Source of the DNA: an uncultured Clostridium sp.
GTDB taxonomy: Bacteria; Bacillota; Clostridia; Oscillospirales; Butyricicoccaceae
Assembly (NCBI GenBank): GCA_947427035.1
Contig: CANEGK010000012.1
Span: forward strand, 1 to 56,494
DNA length: 56,494 nucleotides
Reading direction: 5' to 3'
Positions 1 through 9,579 of this stretch are shown in pieces. Below the pieces are notes generated by a model, which saw nothing but the letters and a program-made list of their open reading frames with translations, ran no database searches and was not told the DNA's origin. The translations under genes were made by a program, and so were the position numbers. Positions within the stretch are counted from its first letter, which is position 1. Each line of letters opens with the position of its first letter.

Positions 1-515
1 TTCTCTTTTTCCGGCTCACTGAATATGGCAGTCTTTCCAATTTCCGGATCCTGAAGTGCAACCCCCACAATTTTGCAGTATGGCTGCGCGCCGGTCACAT
101 CGGTTTCCTCCAGCAGCTTGCACTTTTCGTCGATGATATAATAGCTTTCTCCGTTTTGAATGACGGCCACGGGCACGCATTCTGTCACGACGATTTCGAT
201 TTCGTCGGGCAGACGCCTGTGCATGACAATTTCGTCCAGATACGGGCAGGCTGAAAAGATGCGGTTGATCGCGGCGAATTTATTGAGCAGGAAGGTGTTC
301 TGGCCCGATGCAATCCCCGACGCGGCGACAATTTCCGCCTCTGAATACCGGCTTTCTCCCGCGACGGTCACCGTTCGTATTTTGAAAAAAATTGTCACGG
401 CCGTCAAAACGGCTGCCGCGATAATGACAATGCACAAAAGCGTCACAAAGACGCCGGAGCCTCTCCGCCGTCTGCGACGCCTGTTATTCCGCTTTTGTGC
501 AGCGCTTTTTTTCAT
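1..515 (-). CDS. ftsQ: Cell division protein FtsQ/DivIB, C-terminus beyond window
   Basis: Bitopic divisome protein that scaffolds septal peptidoglycan synthesis with FtsL and DivIC. Reading the minus strand from the ATG at 515 gives a short, very Arg-rich cytoplasmic tail (about residues 1-21). One membrane helix follows (about 23-45, starting GVFVTLLCIVIIAAAVL), then an extracellular POTRA-type region beginning IRTVTVAGESRYSEAEIV. That layout and the 'V-V-G-x-x-x-Y-S' style POTRA start are typical of FtsQ/DivIB. Only about 171 residues are present; the frame stays open to base 1, so the beta-domain is missing because of the window edge. It follows murA by 16 bases at the end of the dcw operon, its usual place. 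Family call is confident; FtsQ versus DivIB is only nomenclature. Confidence 0.85.
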   Translation of the reverse strand, partial: MKKSAAQKRNNRRRRRRRGSGVFVTLLCIVIIAAAVLTAVTIFFKIRTVTVAGESRYSEAEIVAASGIASGQNTFLLNKFAAINRIFSACPYLDEIVMHRRLPDEIEIVVTECVPVAVIQNGESYYIIDEKCKLLEETDVTGAQPYCKIVGVALQDPEIGKTAIFSEPEKE

Positions 516-531
516 GTCGCTTCGCTTTCAT

Positions 532-1803
532 TTATTCCTGTAATTTTTTCGTCTCCTGACGGCGGATGTCGGCGCCCAGCCCGGACAGAACCGTTTCAAT
601 CGCCTGATAGCCGCGGTCAATATGATGAATCTCGCCAATCCGGCTTTGGCCTTCGGCGGCCAGAGCGGCAATGACCAGCGCCGCGCCGCCGCGCAAATCG
701 GTGGCCTGCACCTCGGCGCCGTGCAGCGGGGCGCCGCCGTCGACCACAGCCACGCGGCCCGAAACCTTAATGCGCGCACCCATGCGCATCAGCTCGCCGA
801 CATGGCGGTATCGGTTTTCAAAGATGTTTTCCAGAAAAATCGTCGTTCCCCTTGCCGTACAGGCGGCCGCCATCATCTGCGCCTGCGCGTCGGTGGGGAA
901 TCCGGGATACGGCATGGTGCGGACCGGCGGAAGAGCGCGCAGCGGCCTTTCGGCCCGCAGGCGGATGCTGCGTCCGGCCACGCTGATTTCACAGCCGCCC
1001 TCGCTCAAAACGCTGGTCACTGTGCCCACATGCTCTGGTTCGCACTCGCGCAGCGTTATATCGCCGCCGCAGGCAGCCGCCGCGCACAGATAAGTCGCCG
1101 TTTCAATGCGGTCCGGCATAATCCGGTGCTCGGTGTCGCGCCGGGTATTTCCGCCGACCACGGCGATTTCCGAACCGCCCGCGCCGGTGATGTTGGCCCC
1201 TGTTTTGCGCAAAAACTCCTGCAAATCGCAGATTTCCGGCTCGCGCGCCGCGTTGATGATGCGGGTGACCCCCGTACACGCCGTCGCCGCCAGCATGGCG
1301 TTCTCCGTTGCGCCGACACTGGGGAAGGACAATATGACGTCGCGCCCCTCCATTTTCCCCGACTCACACAGGATTTCGCCGCCCCGCTCCTCCACACGCA
1401 CGCCCAGACGGCGTAGCGCGTCAAGGTGCAGATCAATGGGCCGGGGCCCCAGCTCACATCCGCCGGGGGTGGTCAACCGGGCGCGGCCGCAGCGGGCGAT
1501 AATGGGCCCGAGGAAAATCACCGACGAGCGCATTTCGCGCATCAGGCTGTCGGGCACGTCCCACCTTTCGATGACCGACGAGTCGACAACAACCGTCTGC
1601 CCTTCGCGCGTCACCTTGCAGCCCAGGTGCCGCAGGATTTTAATGGCGGAATCAACATCGCGCAGGTCGGGGCAGTTATGTAAAATATTCTGGCCGGCGT
1701 TGACCAGTGTAGCCGCCAAAATAGGCAGGACGCTGTTTTTGGCGCCGCTGATGGCAACAGCGCCGGCGAGCGGCCTGCCGCCGTTGATAACAAGCATACT
1801 CAT
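532..1803 (-). CDS. murA: UDP-N-acetylglucosamine 1-carboxyvinyltransferase MurA
   Basis: Transfers enolpyruvate from PEP to UDP-GlcNAc, the first committed cytoplasmic step of peptidoglycan synthesis and the fosfomycin target. The 423-residue length is normal. Visible hallmarks are the substrate-binding Lys-Asn pair at 22-23 (GAKNSVLPILAATL) and the PEP-binding cysteine in PGGCELGPRPIDLHLDALRR (Cys116). The late block GFPTDAQAQMMAAA contains the catalytic-site Asp. Since the fosfomycin-reactive Cys is present, no intrinsic Cys-to-Asp resistance is indicated. The start is the first ATG at 1803, preceded by GAGAGGAG at suitable spacing; a second in-frame ATG lies two codons later. Its place between murG and ftsQ, where Bacillus has murB, is common in Clostridia; many Firmicutes have a second MurA paralogue elsewhere. 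Confidence 0.95.
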   Translation of the reverse strand: MSMLVINGGRPLAGAVAISGAKNSVLPILAATLVNAGQNILHNCPDLRDVDSAIKILRHLGCKVTREGQTVVVDSSVIERWDVPDSLMREMRSSVIFLGPIIARCGRARLTTPGGCELGPRPIDLHLDALRRLGVRVEERGGEILCESGKMEGRDVILSFPSVGATENAMLAATACTGVTRIINAAREPEICDLQEFLRKTGANITGAGGSEIAVVGGNTRRDTEHRIMPDRIETATYLCAAAACGGDITLRECEPEHVGTVTSVLSEGGCEISVAGRSIRLRAERPLRALPPVRTMPYPGFPTDAQAQMMAAACTARGTTIFLENIFENRYRHVGELMRMGARIKVSGRVAVVDGGAPLHGAEVQATDLRGGAALVIAALAAEGQSRIGEIHHIDRGYQAIETVLSGLGADIRRQETKKLQE

Positions 1804-1903
1804 ATTATTCTCCTCTCGCGCGGGTAACGGAGGAAGCCCCCCGCCTTTCTCACGCCATACTATGCCGCAGCCTCGCGAGAGGTGATATATGGCTGTTCTT
1901 TGG

Positions 1904-3010
1904 CTACAAAATGCTTTTGACCGCGTTGTAAATGCGCTGGAGCGCGTCGGGGCGCGCCCGCTTCAGCGCGCACTCGCCCATTTTTTTCAGCTTGTCCGGA
2001 TCGCGCAGCAGCGCCTGCGCCGTTTCATACAGCTTATCGCCAGTGCATTCCGGCTCGGTCATGACGACCGCAGCCCCTGCGCGCTCGAGCAGGCGCGCGT
2101 TTTTCTCCTGGTGGTTGCCCGTCACATAGGGCGACGGCACAATGATGGCGGGCAGGCCCGCGCAGCACACCTCGGCCAGCGTACTCGCGCCGGCGCGGCA
2201 AATGACCAGGTCGGCGTTTGCCATCGCCTTGTCCATTTCAAAAATATACTCGCGCAGATCGACATTTTTGGCGCCGTCCAAATCGCAGCCTTTTTGCCTG
2301 ATTTCATCAGGCATCCATTTATAATTGCTGGCGCCGGCGGCGTGCAACAGGTTGAACTCACCTTCACGCGCTGTCCGGGCGACAAAATCAACCATTTTTT
2401 TATTCATATACAAAGCGCCCACCGACCCCCAGAAGGACAGGATCATCGGCCGCTTTTGCGCAAAAACAGGGGAATATTCCCGGCTGCGGCAGCGCACGAT
2501 TTCCTCGCGCACCGGGCTGCCGGTCAGCACGGTTTTTTTCGCCTTAACCAGCCGGGCCGTCTCCTCAAAACCGAGCATGACGCAGTCGGCGCGCCGGCTC
2601 AGCCGTTTTAAGGCGACGCCCGGTGTGGCGTTGACTTCGAGCAGCGCGGTTTTTATGCCCAATTGCTGGGCTGCCGCCACCATCGGGTAGCTGGCGTACC
2701 CGCCCGTGCCGATGACGACGTCCGGCCGCACTTCACCCAGAATTTTTTTTGCCTCGCGGACAGCGGAAAGGGCATTCTGCCCCGCCCGCACGTTCTGCCG
2801 CAGGCCGGAAAAGCTCAGGCTGCGCGACAAACCGGCCAGCGGAAAGGCAAACAGGCGGTAACCGGCGCGTTCGACCAGCTTTTCTTCGATACCGCCCTTT
2901 GCGCCGGAAAAGTAAATCTCGCAGTCCTCCTGCTTTTTAAAATAATCGGCCGCAGCAATGGCCGGATTGACATGGCCGGCGGTTCCGCCGCCGCAGAAAA
3001 TTACTTTCAT
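1904..3010 (-). CDS. murG: Lipid II synthase: UDP-GlcNAc transferase MurG
   Basis: Peripheral membrane GT-B glycosyltransferase that adds GlcNAc to lipid I on the cytoplasmic face, giving lipid II. The 368 residues begin with the glycine-rich loop GGGTAGHVNPAIA (about residues 7-19), the lipid-I-binding signature. The C-terminal donor-site block includes CRAGASTLAEVCCAGLPAII followed by VTGNHQEKNA, as in other MurG proteins. It starts 8 bases after the ftsW stop, with GGTGGAACC upstream of the ATG, so it is very likely co-transcribed and coupled. About 100 bases separate it from murA downstream, and I see no promoter there. Confidence 0.95.
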   Translation of the reverse strand: MKVIFCGGGTAGHVNPAIAAADYFKKQEDCEIYFSGAKGGIEEKLVERAGYRLFAFPLAGLSRSLSFSGLRQNVRAGQNALSAVREAKKILGEVRPDVVIGTGGYASYPMVAAAQQLGIKTALLEVNATPGVALKRLSRRADCVMLGFEETARLVKAKKTVLTGSPVREEIVRCRSREYSPVFAQKRPMILSFWGSVGALYMNKKMVDFVARTAREGEFNLLHAAGASNYKWMPDEIRQKGCDLDGAKNVDLREYIFEMDKAMANADLVICRAGASTLAEVCCAGLPAIIVPSPYVTGNHQEKNARLLERAGAAVVMTEPECTGDKLYETAQALLRDPDKLKKMGECALKRARPDALQRIYNAVKSIL

Positions 3011-3018
3011 GGTTCCAC

Positions 3019-4248
3019 CTACCCCTGTTTAGGCGCCGGTATTCGTCGGGATACTGATAAAACGACGCCGACTTCGGCCAAAAGCACCATCAAAGACGTG
3101 CCGCCTGCGCTGAAAAAGGGCAGCGACGCGCCGGTGACCGGCATCAGACCCGTGACAACGCACATATTGATAATGGTTTGCAACGCAATCTGCGTGGTGA
3201 CGCCTGCGGCGAGCAGCGTCCCGAACTTATCCCCCGCGCGCATGGCGATGTAGTACCCGCGCAGGATGAGGGCCGCGAACAGGATAATGACCAGCAGCGC
3301 GCCGACAAGCCCCATTTCCTCGCACCAGACGGAAAAGATGAAATCGTTGGCCGGCTCGGGCAGGAAGAGATGCTTTTGCCGGCTCTGCCCCAGGCCCAGC
3401 CCCCAGACGCCGCCCGTTCCGATGGCGAGAAAGGACTGAACGCCCTGCCAGCCGTCGCCGCGCGGATCGATAAAGGGATCGAGCCAGACCTTCAGGCGCT
3501 GCTGAGCGTGCTCCATCGTCATCATCAGGTAGACCAGCACTGCCGCGCCTGCGCCGCCGCCAAGCCCCAGCCAGAAAATATTGGTGCCGCCGATAAACAT
3601 CATGACGACCCCGATGCCGGCGACAATGATCATGCCGGAAAGGTGCGGCTGCAAGGCCATCAGGCCGCAAATGGCGCCGATCATGCCGATAAACGGCAGC
3701 GTGCCGTAGCGCAGGGTATGCATTTTCTTGGGCCCGTATACCGATATCAGGCTGGCAAAGCACAGAATAACGGCAAATTTTGCGATTTCGGACGGCTGAA
3801 ATTCGGTGACCTTCAGGTTGATCCACCGCACCGCGCCGTTGTGCTCCACCCAGATGGACGGAATCAGCTTGCGCGTAGCCAGCAGCGCGATGCTGAATGC
3901 CATGAGCGGCAGCGCGAAGTAGTGGAACTTGTGGTAGTTCATGCGCGAAATGACATACATGGCCGCCAGCCCGGCCGCGGCAAAAATGCCCTGGCGAATG
4001 GCATAATGAAAGGAGTTGCCGTCCATATAGTAATAGGCGTCGGCATAGCTGGCCGAAAACAGGGCGATGAGCCCCACCGCCTGAAGCAGCAGAACCAGCA
4101 TGGTAAAGGGCAGATCGACTCCCGCCAGCTTTTTCTTTTGCTCCTGCTCCATTTCACGCACCGGCAGCTGCGAAAGGTCGCGCGGTGCGCTCAGGGCGGC
4201 CGTGCCGCCGGAACGGCTGGATTTCTTTGGCTTCTGCGTGACGGTCAC
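3019..4248 (-). CDS. ftsW: SEDS-family peptidoglycan polymerase FtsW/SpoVE
   Basis: Polytopic SEDS glycosyltransferase that polymerises lipid II at the septum with its cognate class B PBP (the spoVD-type gene upstream). About ten hydrophobic segments follow a basic, Ser-rich cytoplasmic tail. SEDS landmarks are visible: KVTEFQPSEIAKFAVIL in the middle, and EPANDFIFSVWCEEMG then PVTGASLPFFSAGGTSL near the C-terminus. The open frame reaches further upstream into mraY. I place the start at the GTG at 4248, 12 bases after the mraY stop, because GGGAGG lies just there. That site is almost too close to the GTG, so a start a little further in, for example the ATG at 4152, cannot be excluded. It could serve vegetative division, spore cortex synthesis, or both. 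Confidence 0.9.
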   Translation of the reverse strand: MTVTQKPKKSSRSGGTAALSAPRDLSQLPVREMEQEQKKKLAGVDLPFTMLVLLLQAVGLIALFSASYADAYYYMDGNSFHYAIRQGIFAAAGLAAMYVISRMNYHKFHYFALPLMAFSIALLATRKLIPSIWVEHNGAVRWINLKVTEFQPSEIAKFAVILCFASLISVYGPKKMHTLRYGTLPFIGMIGAICGLMALQPHLSGMIIVAGIGVVMMFIGGTNIFWLGLGGGAGAAVLVYLMMTMEHAQQRLKVWLDPFIDPRGDGWQGVQSFLAIGTGGVWGLGLGQSRQKHLFLPEPANDFIFSVWCEEMGLVGALLVIILFAALILRGYYIAMRAGDKFGTLLAAGVTTQIALQTIINMCVVTGLMPVTGASLPFFSAGGTSLMVLLAEVGVVLSVSRRIPAPKQG

Positions 4249-4259
4249 CTCCCGGGATA

Positions 4260-5237
4260 TTATGCAAACAACAACGTCAACGTGCAGCTCAGCGCCGTGA
4301 CGGCGGTAAAGACAGCGACGATTTTCCGTTCGCTCCAGCCGCACATTTCAAAGTGATGGTGAATGGGCGCCATTTTAAAGATGCGCTTGCCGCCGCTCAG
4401 CTTATAATAGCCCACCTGCAAAATATCGGACAGCGTTTCGACAATATACACCAGCCCGACGGGGACCAGAATGAGCGGCACATTATAAACAAAGGCCATA
4501 GAGCACACCGCACCGCCAAGGAACAAAGAACCGGTGTCCCCCATAAACACGCGGGCGGGAAAGCGGTTGTACAGCAAAAAGCCCAAAAGCCCCCCCAGCA
4601 GGGCCGCCGAAAACACCGAAGGCGCCGCCATATTGCGCACCGCGTACACAGCGCAGAAGTAAAGCGCCACGACCGCGGTCACCGACGAGCACAGCCCGTC
4701 GATTCCATCGGTCAGGTTGACGGCGTTGACGGCGCCGACAATGACAAAGATGGAAAAGAGCAGGTACACCCCCCACGGCAGCACAATGGAAAGGCCGAAA
4801 AACGGGACGTCCAGTTGGGGCGCCAGGTAGCCCTGCACCTTCAGGACGGTGAGGAAGAGCGCGGCGGCTGCGATTTGCAAAAGCAGCTTTTGCATGGCGG
4901 TCAGGCCCTTGTTGCGCTTTTTCTTGACTTTGGTGTAGTCGTCGATAAAGCCGATAGCCCCGAACACCAGACTGAGCGCCAGCATATACAGCGGGCGCGG
5001 ATCGCCCCATTGCCCCGCAATGACGGAAATACCGACGGCCACGGCAATGCCCAGAATAAAAATGAGCCCTCCCATGGTCGGCGTATTCTGCTTGCTCATG
5101 TGCCATTTCGGCCCGTCTTCCAGGATTTTCTGCCCGAACTTGAGCTTCCTGAGCGCGCGGATCACGGCAGGTCCGGCTATGGCCGCGGTTACAAAGGCTA
5201 TTCCCCCCGCCAGAAGCAGTGCGTAACGCTCGTTCAT
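4260..5237 (-). CDS. mraY: Phospho-MurNAc-pentapeptide translocase MraY
   Basis: Integral membrane enzyme that moves phospho-MurNAc-pentapeptide from UDP to undecaprenyl phosphate, giving lipid I. Its 325 residues contain the Mg-binding aspartates in FIDDYTKVKKKRNKGL (about 95-110). They also contain the NAVNLTDGIDGL loop and the histidine-rich cytoplasmic loop MAPIHHHFEMCGWSERKIV near the C-terminus, all diagnostic of MraY. About ten membrane helices are predicted by eye. The start ATG at 5237 has GGGGGAAAG upstream and lies 32 bases after the murE stop. In Bacillus and many Clostridia, murF and/or murD flank this gene; here neither does. Confidence 0.95.
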   Translation of the reverse strand: MNERYALLLAGGIAFVTAAIAGPAVIRALRKLKFGQKILEDGPKWHMSKQNTPTMGGLIFILGIAVAVGISVIAGQWGDPRPLYMLALSLVFGAIGFIDDYTKVKKKRNKGLTAMQKLLLQIAAAALFLTVLKVQGYLAPQLDVPFFGLSIVLPWGVYLLFSIFVIVGAVNAVNLTDGIDGLCSSVTAVVALYFCAVYAVRNMAAPSVFSAALLGGLLGFLLYNRFPARVFMGDTGSLFLGGAVCSMAFVYNVPLILVPVGLVYIVETLSDILQVGYYKLSGGKRIFKMAPIHHHFEMCGWSERKIVAVFTAVTALSCTLTLLFA

Positions 5238-5269
5238 GTTCTTTCCCCCGGTTCCCAGACTGTTGCCTG

Positions 5270-6715
5270 TTATTTCCCCTGCAAGTGGGCTGCAATTTCC
5301 TCGCGCTCGTCCAGGTGCAGTTTGACGCCCCGAACCTCCTGATACATCTCATGTCCCTTGCCCATCAACACCACCACATCGCCCGGCTTCGCCAGATCAA
5401 GCGCGTACCGGATGGCCTCGCGGCGGTCGACGACGACATGCACTTCGGCCGGGCAGCCTTCAAGCCCCGGCAGGATGTCGTCGATAATGCTCTGCGGATC
5501 CTCGTTACGCGGGTTATCGGTGGTGACGACACAAATATCGGCAAAGCTGCCGCCCGTTTTTCCCATGATGGGCCGCTTGGTCTTGTCGCGGTTGCCGCCG
5601 CAGCCAAAGAGCGCGATGACCCGGCCCGCGGCAAAGTCCCTGACCGCCCGGAGCACATTTTCCATGCCGTCGGGCGAGTGGGCATAGTCGATGATCACGG
5701 TATAATCCGTGTCCGTCGGTACCACCTCAATGCGGCCCTTGACGCCGTGCAGTGTGCGCATGGCGTCGACAATCTGCCGGAAGTCAAAGCCCAGTGCCAG
5801 GCCGACGCCGACGGCGCACAGCGCGTTGTAAACGGAAAACATGCCGGGAATGGCCAGGCTGACGCGGCCGATGTTGCCCGTCGTCACCGCCTCGAACTCA
5901 ACACAGTCCGCCTTAAGCCTGATATTCTTGGCAACCAAATCGGCATCGTCCTGCCGGGCCGAATAGGTTGTACAGGGGCAGACGGCCGCCTGCTTCATAA
6001 CGGTATGCCATTGGTCGTCGGCGTTCAAAACGGCGGCGTCACAGTGTGTAAACAGCAGACTCTTGGCCCGTGCGTACTCTTCCATTGTGCCGTGAAAGTC
6101 CAGGTGATCGCGCGTCAGGTTGCTGAACGCGGCGGCGGCAAAATGCAGGCCGTACACGCGGTCAAGCACCAGCGAATGCGACGAAACCTCCATCACAACC
6201 CAGGCGCAGCCGACGTCGCGCATGGCCGCCAACAATTTGAAAAGCTCATAAGATTCCGGCGTCGTCCGCTCGGCTGGCACCTCCTCGTCGCCGATCAGCG
6301 TGTGGTTGGTGCCGATCAGGCCGACTTTCTGGCCGCTGCACTGCTCGATCAGTCCTTTGAGCAGGTGCGTTGTCGTCGTCTTGCCGTTGGTTCCGGTGAC
6401 GCCGACCAGCTTCATTCCCTGTGCGGGCCGGCCAAAAAACCGGTCGGACAGCTCGGCCAGCGCGCGCCGGCTGTTTTCCACCACAATATACGGGCCTTTT
6501 TCATCGGGCGCGCTTTCTACCACGGCGGCGGCACAGCCTGCCGCCAGCGCCGGCGCGACAAAACGATGTCCATCGGTCTGATAGCCGCGCACGGCGACAA
6601 ATAGGGCTCCCGGCGCCGCGGCGCGCGAATCGTAGCAGATTTCTGTAATGTCAAGATTTCCGTCACAGCCCACCAAGCGGTGTGCCGTGTCTTTCAGCAA
6701 ATCACAAAGCTTCAT
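5270..6715 (-). CDS. murE: UDP-MurNAc-tripeptide synthetase MurE (meso-DAP type)
   Basis: ATP-dependent ligase adding the third stem-peptide residue to UDP-MurNAc-L-Ala-D-Glu. The 481-residue protein shows the ATP-binding P-loop VTGTNGKTTTTHLLKGL (about 108-124). The substrate-specificity motif TTDNPRNEDP (about 400) has the DNPR form associated with meso-diaminopimelate rather than lysine, so the wall is predicted to be DAP-type. The C-terminal block ends with GDVVVLMGKGHEMYQEV. The start ATG at 6715 has AAAGGAG six bases upstream. It sits directly behind the PBP gene (20-base gap) and ahead of mraY in the same operon. Confidence 0.95.
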   Translation of the reverse strand: MKLCDLLKDTAHRLVGCDGNLDITEICYDSRAAAPGALFVAVRGYQTDGHRFVAPALAAGCAAAVVESAPDEKGPYIVVENSRRALAELSDRFFGRPAQGMKLVGVTGTNGKTTTTHLLKGLIEQCSGQKVGLIGTNHTLIGDEEVPAERTTPESYELFKLLAAMRDVGCAWVVMEVSSHSLVLDRVYGLHFAAAAFSNLTRDHLDFHGTMEEYARAKSLLFTHCDAAVLNADDQWHTVMKQAAVCPCTTYSARQDDADLVAKNIRLKADCVEFEAVTTGNIGRVSLAIPGMFSVYNALCAVGVGLALGFDFRQIVDAMRTLHGVKGRIEVVPTDTDYTVIIDYAHSPDGMENVLRAVRDFAAGRVIALFGCGGNRDKTKRPIMGKTGGSFADICVVTTDNPRNEDPQSIIDDILPGLEGCPAEVHVVVDRREAIRYALDLAKPGDVVVLMGKGHEMYQEVRGVKLHLDEREEIAAHLQGK

Positions 6716-6735
6716 TGCTTCTCCTTTCGGCGGAC

Positions 6736-8949
6736 CTATTCCGCCTGTTGGTCAAGGTCGCTGAAATCGACCGTGATAACCGTGCCGACGGCCACCTTGC
6801 TGTTGGCCGCGACGCTCTGTTTAATGGCGACGACGTGGCCCGGCGAATTGACGGCGCCGGTGGCGCGGATATACAGATCCAGATTGCTCAGCGTCTTCCG
6901 GGCCGTTTCAACCGACATGTTGCTCAAATCGGGCACTGTCACCAGTTTTTCCGTTTTTTCTCCGCCCATGTACAAAATGACCTCGGCTTTGCTGGAAACG
7001 ACGGCGCCCGCTGCCGGAATCTGATCGGTGACCGTGTCGCCGCTGCCTTCGGCGCGGTATTTGATCCCGCTTTGCTTGAGCGCGCTTTCCGCCTGCCCCC
7101 GTTCATAGCCGATGACGCCGGGCACGGTGATATCTTTCTGTTCCAACTCGCCTTCGGTGTAAACCGGCTCGACTTCGAGATAGGGCAGAACATCCTCCAT
7201 AATGCGGCGGATAACGGGCGCGACGGTGATGCCGCCGGTCAGCGGATAAACGCCCGGCTCGTCGAGCATGACGAGCACGGCAATCTGCGGGTCGTCGGCC
7301 GGCGCAAAGGCGACAAAGGATGAAATGCGCAGGCCCTTGACGCCGGTGCTCAGCTCCTTGGCCTTTTTTTCCGAAGTGCCGGTTTTGCCGGCCACACGGT
7401 AGCCCATGACATAGGCGTTTTTGCCGGTGCCCACTGTCACGACCTGTTCCAAAATATCGCACATCTGCGCCGAAGTGCTGCCCGATATGACCTGCCGCAC
7501 CTCCTGCCGGTCACGGCTTTCAATAATGTTCCCATCGCTGTCAATGACCTCTTTTACCACATAGGGCTTTAACAGCGTGCCGCCGTTGGCAACGGAGGAG
7601 ACCGCCGTAATGAGCTGGATGGGGGTGATGGAAAAGTTCTGGCCGAACGCCGCGACGGCAAGGTCGGTGGTGCCCATGTTGCTGAAATAAATGCCGCTCG
7701 CCTCGCCCGGCAGGTCAATGCCGGTCTTTTCACGCAGGCCGAAAGCGCGCACATACTCACTGAACGTGTCGATGCCGAGCGACTGGCCGATTTCTATAAA
7801 CGCCGGGTTGCACGAATTGCAGATGGCCTCGATCAGACTTTGCGAGCCGTGGCCTGCGGTGCGCCAGCAATTGATGTTCCATTTGTCGACCACCTTGTAG
7901 CCCGGGCAGTAATACCGGCTGTCCAGCGATATGGTTTTTTCCTCCAGCGCCATCGATGCCGTCAGGATTTTAAAGGTCGAGCCGGGGTCATAGGCGTCGG
8001 AAATCGCTTTGTTGCGCCACTGCTCATTCAGAACCTCACTGCGCTTGGTGCTTCGTTCGTCGCCGCTCAAAGCTTCGACGGCGGCGGCGTCTTCTTCGTC
8101 GACAATAGTGAAGGGCGAATTAGGGTCAAAATCCGGTTTGGTGGCCATGGCCAGAATGCCGCCGGTATTGACATCCATAATGATGCCGGCCACTTTATTC
8201 TGTACCTTATTATCATAAAGCGCCATTTCCAGATTTTTTTCCAGGTAGTGCTGAATGACCTCGTCAATGGTCAAAACCAGACTGTGGCCGTCCTCGGCGT
8301 CATAGTACATTTCATAGGCAAAGGGCATCTCGTCACCGGCTGCGTTGGTCGCCGTGATGACGCGCCCCGGCGTGCCCGAAAGCTCCTCTTCATACTGGGC
8401 TTCCAGCCCCGAAAGGCCCTGGCCGTCCGAGCCGACAAACCCCAGCACATGCGACAAAAAGTTGCCGAACGGATAGTATCGAGTCGAGTCGGGCACCATA
8501 AAAATACAGTTGAGCTTATTTTTCTTGACAAACTCGCGGATCTGGTCGGCGACCTCCTTTTCCACGCCTTTCTTCAGCACGGCATAGGTCGACTTTTCCT
8601 GCACCTTTTTGAGAACGGTGTCATAGTCCATCTCGAGCAGTTCTGACAGCGTTTCGGCGATGAGCAGGCCCTGTTCCTCGTTTTTAATTTTGACCGATTC
8701 GATGGTGACCATCTCGGTCGACGCGCTGATGGCCAGCGGCTTCATATTGGCGTCGTAAATGGTGCCGCGCACCGGGGTCAGCGTCTTGTCGCGCGTCTGC
8801 TGCGACAGCGCCTTCTGCTGATAGAAATCATAATTGAGCACCTGCATGTAAAAAAGCCGAACGGCAATACATGCAAAACACACCGTGCCAAATACAGCGG
8901 CAACCACCAAAAGCCGCCGTATCATTTTATTTTCTGCCTTTCGCTTCAC
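6736..8949 (-). CDS. spoVD: Class B penicillin-binding protein with PASTA domains (SpoVD/PBP2B type)
   Basis: D,D-transpeptidase that cross-links septal or cortex peptidoglycan with the SEDS partner FtsW. From the GTG at 8949 (strong GGGGTGAT site) it has 737 residues. There is a basic cytoplasmic tail, one membrane anchor (about 11-33), a dimerisation/pedestal region, then the transpeptidase domain. The catalytic SxxK is in DPGSTFKILTA (Ser324, Lys327), SCN is in CNSCNPAF, and KTG is in VAGKTGTSEKK. Two PASTA repeats end the protein, starting near VPGVIGYERGQAE and VPDLSNMSVETARK. The longer frame starting at 9027 has no good ribosome site. Bacillus has tandem pbpB and spoVD here; this cluster has a single gene, so vegetative versus sporulation use is open. 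Confidence 0.92.
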   Translation of the reverse strand: MKRKAENKMIRRLLVVAAVFGTVCFACIAVRLFYMQVLNYDFYQQKALSQQTRDKTLTPVRGTIYDANMKPLAISASTEMVTIESVKIKNEEQGLLIAETLSELLEMDYDTVLKKVQEKSTYAVLKKGVEKEVADQIREFVKKNKLNCIFMVPDSTRYYPFGNFLSHVLGFVGSDGQGLSGLEAQYEEELSGTPGRVITATNAAGDEMPFAYEMYYDAEDGHSLVLTIDEVIQHYLEKNLEMALYDNKVQNKVAGIIMDVNTGGILAMATKPDFDPNSPFTIVDEEDAAAVEALSGDERSTKRSEVLNEQWRNKAISDAYDPGSTFKILTASMALEEKTISLDSRYYCPGYKVVDKWNINCWRTAGHGSQSLIEAICNSCNPAFIEIGQSLGIDTFSEYVRAFGLREKTGIDLPGEASGIYFSNMGTTDLAVAAFGQNFSITPIQLITAVSSVANGGTLLKPYVVKEVIDSDGNIIESRDRQEVRQVISGSTSAQMCDILEQVVTVGTGKNAYVMGYRVAGKTGTSEKKAKELSTGVKGLRISSFVAFAPADDPQIAVLVMLDEPGVYPLTGGITVAPVIRRIMEDVLPYLEVEPVYTEGELEQKDITVPGVIGYERGQAESALKQSGIKYRAEGSGDTVTDQIPAAGAVVSSKAEVILYMGGEKTEKLVTVPDLSNMSVETARKTLSNLDLYIRATGAVNSPGHVVAIKQSVAANSKVAVGTVITVDFSDLDQQAE

Positions 8950-9069
8950 AATATCACCCCGGGAAAACGCCGCCGATTTATTTATTTGTCTTTCTGAAAA
9001 AACGAGAGCAAGAAATGTTGTCTGCATTCCTCACTCCTTCGTCCGCTTAGCTTATTTATACTCTCGTAT

Positions 9070-9558
9070 TCAGCGCAGATATTCCACCACGGCGTTAAAG
9101 GTCCTGATCAGCCCCGACAAAACCGGCGGCTCTTCCCCTTCTTCTGCCATGGTCGAACGCTCCGGATTACTCAGGTCGATGTAGGTGATTTGTGCGCTGT
9201 CCTGCTTAACCATTCCCATATCCTGCGCCCGTTCTTCAATGTAGCTCAGGTTGTAAATCTGTTCTTTTTTTGCATTGAGCGCATTTTCCTGGCTCTGCAG
9301 CTCGCTCAGCTCCTCTTTCAAATCCGTGTTCTGTGCAGTCAGCTCGGTCAGGCGGGTATAGCCGCTGAGAATCAGAACGGCAACCGCGAAAATACAGCTG
9401 AAAATAACGACGTATTTTCCATAGGGAACCTTTGCCGGCGCGCGGCGCCGCACTGTCTGGTTTTCGGGCAGCAGCTCCATCTGCGGCATCCGCTGGCCGC
9501 GATGTTCGGGCTGATGATAATCCCTGGTATTTTTCTGCCGTGCAGTTGATGCTGCCAT
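9070..9558 (-). CDS. ftsL: FtsL/DivIC-like septum protein
   Basis: Small bitopic protein of 162 residues. It has a basic, Gln/Arg-rich cytoplasmic tail (1-47), one membrane helix (about 49-67), and an extracellular coiled coil (about 70-105, LKEELSELQSQENALNAKKE). A short tail contains NLSYIEERAQDMGM, the 'IE..A...GM' pattern found at the end of FtsL and DivIC domains. Its position between rsmH and the PBP gene is the classic ftsL slot. FtsL bridges FtsQ/DivIB and DivIC and helps activate the FtsW-PBP pair. The start ATG at 9558 has AAGGAGG seven bases upstream. Sequence conservation in this family is low, so the symbol rests largely on synteny and architecture. Confidence 0.82.
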   Translation of the reverse strand: MAASTARQKNTRDYHQPEHRGQRMPQMELLPENQTVRRRAPAKVPYGKYVVIFSCIFAVAVLILSGYTRLTELTAQNTDLKEELSELQSQENALNAKKEQIYNLSYIEERAQDMGMVKQDSAQITYIDLSNPERSTMAEEGEEPPVLSGLIRTFNAVVEYLR

Positions 9559-9579
9559 TCCGGTTCCTCCTTATGGCGA